Positions 60,966 through 64,000 of a DNA stretch of 64,000 nt are shown here, piece after piece (position 1 is the first letter of the stretch; every line of letters begins with the position of its first letter). This DNA comes from Artocarpus heterophyllus (lineage: Eukaryota; Streptophyta; Magnoliopsida; Rosales; Moraceae), in contig CM046343.1 of the NCBI GenBank assembly GCA_025403435.1, positions 31,840,930 through 31,904,929 of the forward strand, given 5' to 3'. Under the pieces are notes generated by a model. The model was not told where the DNA came from. It saw only the letters and a program-made list of their open reading frames with translations, and did no database searches. The translations under genes were made by a program, and so were the position numbers.

Positions 60966-63900
60966 TCAACCGAAACCTGATATACCCGTCTAAAGGCACT
61001 TATAATATGGCCAAGACATAATTTTAGCCATCGTTATAAAATACCAGTGATATTCAACGTCATGCATTAATAAAAGATAGATCTTATAGCGTAAGATCTA
61101 TGAGCAAGACCCACCTTTTATTAACGATGTTGTTTAGTATTAGTCTAATATTATAATATGTGTTATCTCAAATTTACTTAAGAAAGAGTAACTTTTCGAC
61201 TTTATTTATACACGTTATAGAAATGGTTGTAGCTTTAATTTAAAAAAAAAAAAAAGACGAAAAAGAAAAAAGAGTGTAACCGTGTAGATTTGTGTGCAGA
61301 AAGAGAATAAATATGTATTAAAAAATGAGTGGCACAATTGTAAATAAGACTAAAATAAGTATCACTATTAAACAGATTTAATTAAAAAAGTTGAGATGCA
61401 ATACGTCATAATTTTAAGCTAGCATATATAAAAGAGTCTGAAATAGAATATGTATTTGGTAATATTTAATGCAGCATATTTTGAAATTGAAAAAAAGAAA
61501 GAAAAACTCCATTTCACTTGTGCCTCTCTAAATCTCAAATTAAGTTGATTTTTCTAGTGACGCCACTTTTAATCCTTAAGTTATTAAATTTTCCATTCAT
61601 AGTTTATCAATAAACTTATAACCAAATGCCTTAACTTTTTGGACAATAGTTAACCAAATATTAATTGGCATCGTGTTTTAAAAGCAAGCTACTAATAACA
61701 GGTCGTTTGGTAATATGAATTGAACTATAATTTATAGTTCAAAAGTCTATTTTTAAACTTGTAAGAGAAAAACTATAACAAACTTAATTTGAATAAAAAA
61801 TTATAGTTCAAACCGTTTTTGTCAAGCGATCTATAAGTATTTGATTACAGTATTAAAATTAAAGAAAGGCATATTCATCAATTTTGGAGGTTCAAATCAC
61901 AAAAATTATAAATATAAAATTTGACAACTCCAAAAATACATCTGATAAAATTAAAATGCAAGGTACAAACTAAAACACAATTCTTCTTTATATTTAACAT
62001 GAGAAAAATAAATTGAGATTAATTTCATTTTAATTCCCTAAACTTAAGGGTAATGAATCTCATCTCACCCTCGATATTTAAAATATTTCACGACTAGTTT
62101 ATAAAGCGTTAAAATTTTGAGACTAAGTCATTTAAAAAAGACTAAGTTTAATCTTTTTTTTTTGTTTTATTTATTTTTTATATAAGTTTTCTTCTCTTTT
62201 TTTTAAGTTTTTGTCCATAGGTAGTGATGGAATTTTCCACCAACCATTTAACGGCCAAATGATTTAAATATTAAAAATATGATTTTATAGATCCAGATCC
62301 AGAATCTACTATAAAATATTTTGATCGCTAACGGCCAAAAAGGTATTCACTCTTAAAATTGGCGTATGTTTGATGATCAGTTTGGCTCTAGCATAAGAGC
62401 CAATGATCACTTTAATCATAAATAAATAAATGAACACTTTAAAAAAAAATTGTGTTTGAATGAACTGCATATGATCATTGCTACCATGATTCGTGCGTGG
62501 CCCCACTTGGGCAAAACGATAGTGCCACAGAACCATGGACATTTTTATTATCCCACATGTGAGATAACTTTCAAGAACGACACGATTAAGAAAGAGAATT
62601 ATATAGTGTGTATTCTTTCACGCGTCTCTAAATTTTGCAATTTCTTGGATGGATACCGGAAAGATAATTCATCGTAATTATCAGTTTTTCAATCGATAAA
62701 TCTAAAGAAAAAAGAGTTAATTAGATTTAACGATTTCAAAATACAAACTGCAGACAGCATCGATGGAAATACAAAACCTCAACCAGAGAAATAACCTATA
62801 AAGGCGTATCTAAAAGAGTCATTTGTGTGCTAGATTAATTATGTGCCCTTTTATTTTCCTCTTGCGAAAATTTAATACATAGTTTATCCCTTAAACGTTT
62901 TAATAGAACCTGTTGGTGATTCTGATATGTTGATATGGTTGAATCGCTACATACATTATCATCATTTGCGTACGAATTAATGTTTCTACCTCTTTGGTTT
63001 GGAATGCAATCACCGCTTAAAAAAAAAAATTGGAACTGTCCCGACTACTGCTCCCCTTTCCCCAACCCCCCAGCCACCATAACTAAATCTGTCGTCTTTG
63101 TGTCTGCCACCCTCTAGTCAACCGACATCTCTTCTTTTTTCTTTTCGTGCATTTGTTTTTTAAAAAGGGGTTCTTCTTTTATTTAGGGTACTTTCAACTT
63201 TCTGAAGCAAATTCAGGTCACATGATGGGCAGATACCAAAAATTCATTTAAATTTTCCTTCAATTTTTAATTTTGATTGTCGTTTTTTAAGAGTTTAAAG
63301 TATAATTGTTAAAATAAGATTGAAGACCGAAGTTATTAAACGACCATGGCGTAGAAAACGACAACATTAAAAAAGAAACTACCATAAATAAAAACGACGG
63401 ATTATGGAGCGACAACATCAAAATCACTTAAAAACGACAAAAAGTACAATAAACGTTAACAAATAATACAAACGACGATGTAATAGAAAATGACAGCATA
63501 GGAAAATCTCAAAAACGATAAGGGTTTCTTTTAAAAAATAAAAAAAAAAAACAATGAAGCTTTTTGAAACGACAACAACAGGCATAGGAAAAGAAAATCT
63601 TAGATGTCAACACGATACAATTTTTCAAGGGAAAAAGATTAAGTTACAGGTCATTTTTGTGTCAACTCGAAATCGAAACGTCCAAAACAGGTTGTGTTTG
63701 TTTCAACCTATTCGATACGAAATTGACCAGTAGCTTATTAATTTATTATTTTTTTATCAATATTTTACCTTAGTATATGTAGTATTAATAAATTGACACT
63801 AAATTAAATGAATTTTTAGCATGGAAGTGATTTTTTTAAAAAAAATATATATGTGTTTTATGTTACTTTTACGTAATTTTGATGCAAAAATTATAAATTT

Positions 63901-64000
63901 AAAGTTATAAAACATCATGAGTTGATTTTAGATTATGGGTTGATTTTAGATTATAAGTTAATTTTGAGTTGCAAGTTAATTAAAGTTCAGGTGTTACATA
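60966..64000. other. Intergenic, no gene
   Basis: AT-rich DNA with homopolymers. A second, short ACGACA-rich patch lies at 63350-63580. Open frames are short and unrecognised. Confidence 0.6.
63350..63580. repeat. ACGACA-rich patch, second occurrence
   Basis: GAAAACGACAACATT, AAAACGACGGATTATGG, GAGCGACAACATC, AAAAACGACAAAAAG, CAAACGACGATG and GAAACGACAACAAC within 230 bp. It has the same character as the 52.9-55.9 kb tract. Confidence 0.7.

Overview
This window is nuclear DNA from a flowering plant. The evidence is spliced genes with plant-type GT-AG introns, AT-rich spacers full of homopolymers and microsatellites, plant LTR-retrotransposon remnants and MITE-like inverted repeats, and four gene families that are plant-specific or have plant-type members: Lsi2-like silicon efflux transporters, CYP86A fatty-acid omega-hydroxylase, YODA-type MAPKKK and TIC32-like dehydrogenase. 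I cannot place the species from sequence alone. Gene models were assembled by hand from splice sites and reading-frame phase. No search was run.

Layout. 1-4750: no recognisable gene; short duplications and a TA-rich palindrome. 4751-7283 and 12974-15343: two tandem Lsi2-like genes on the + strand with identical exon structure, separated by a tandem array of about 1.4 kb (7.84-9.24 kb). 15.3-32.1 kb: a gene-poor repeat region with two copia-type LTR remnants, a 2340-bp solo LTR with a clear 5-bp target duplication inserted into a GC-rich minisatellite, a diverged 1.1-kb tandem duplication and palindromic MITEs. 32146-33789: an intronless CYP86A gene. 40292-45537: a YODA-like MAPKKK gene. 47343-50897: a recent, nearly identical tandem copy of that gene's exons 3-11. 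52.8-55.9 kb: a long tract full of dispersed ACGACA motifs. 56317-60534 on the - strand: an eight-exon TIC32-like short-chain dehydrogenase. 60.5-64 kb: repeats only.

Most notable is the MAPKKK locus. The copy with the 5' end has a 2-bp (TA) loss in exon 5 that breaks the kinase domain. The downstream copy has the intact exon 5 but lacks exons 1-2, so an intact protein needs splicing across the two copies, unless the duplication or the indel is an assembly or sequencing error. The duplication junction carries a 10-bp filler that looks copied from the nearby exon. Second, the TIC32-like gene keeps its frame through all eight exons, but the catalytic Lys of its SDR YxxxK motif is Met and one stretch of its second exon reads in a shifted frame. 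Third, the upstream Lsi2-like gene appears to use a GC-AG intron where its twin uses GT-AG.

The genes do not form a pathway. Their plausible roles are silicon or metalloid efflux (Lsi2-like pair), cutin or suberin monomer synthesis (CYP86A), asymmetric division and stomatal patterning signalling (YODA), and a plastid-envelope-type dehydrogenase (TIC32-like).
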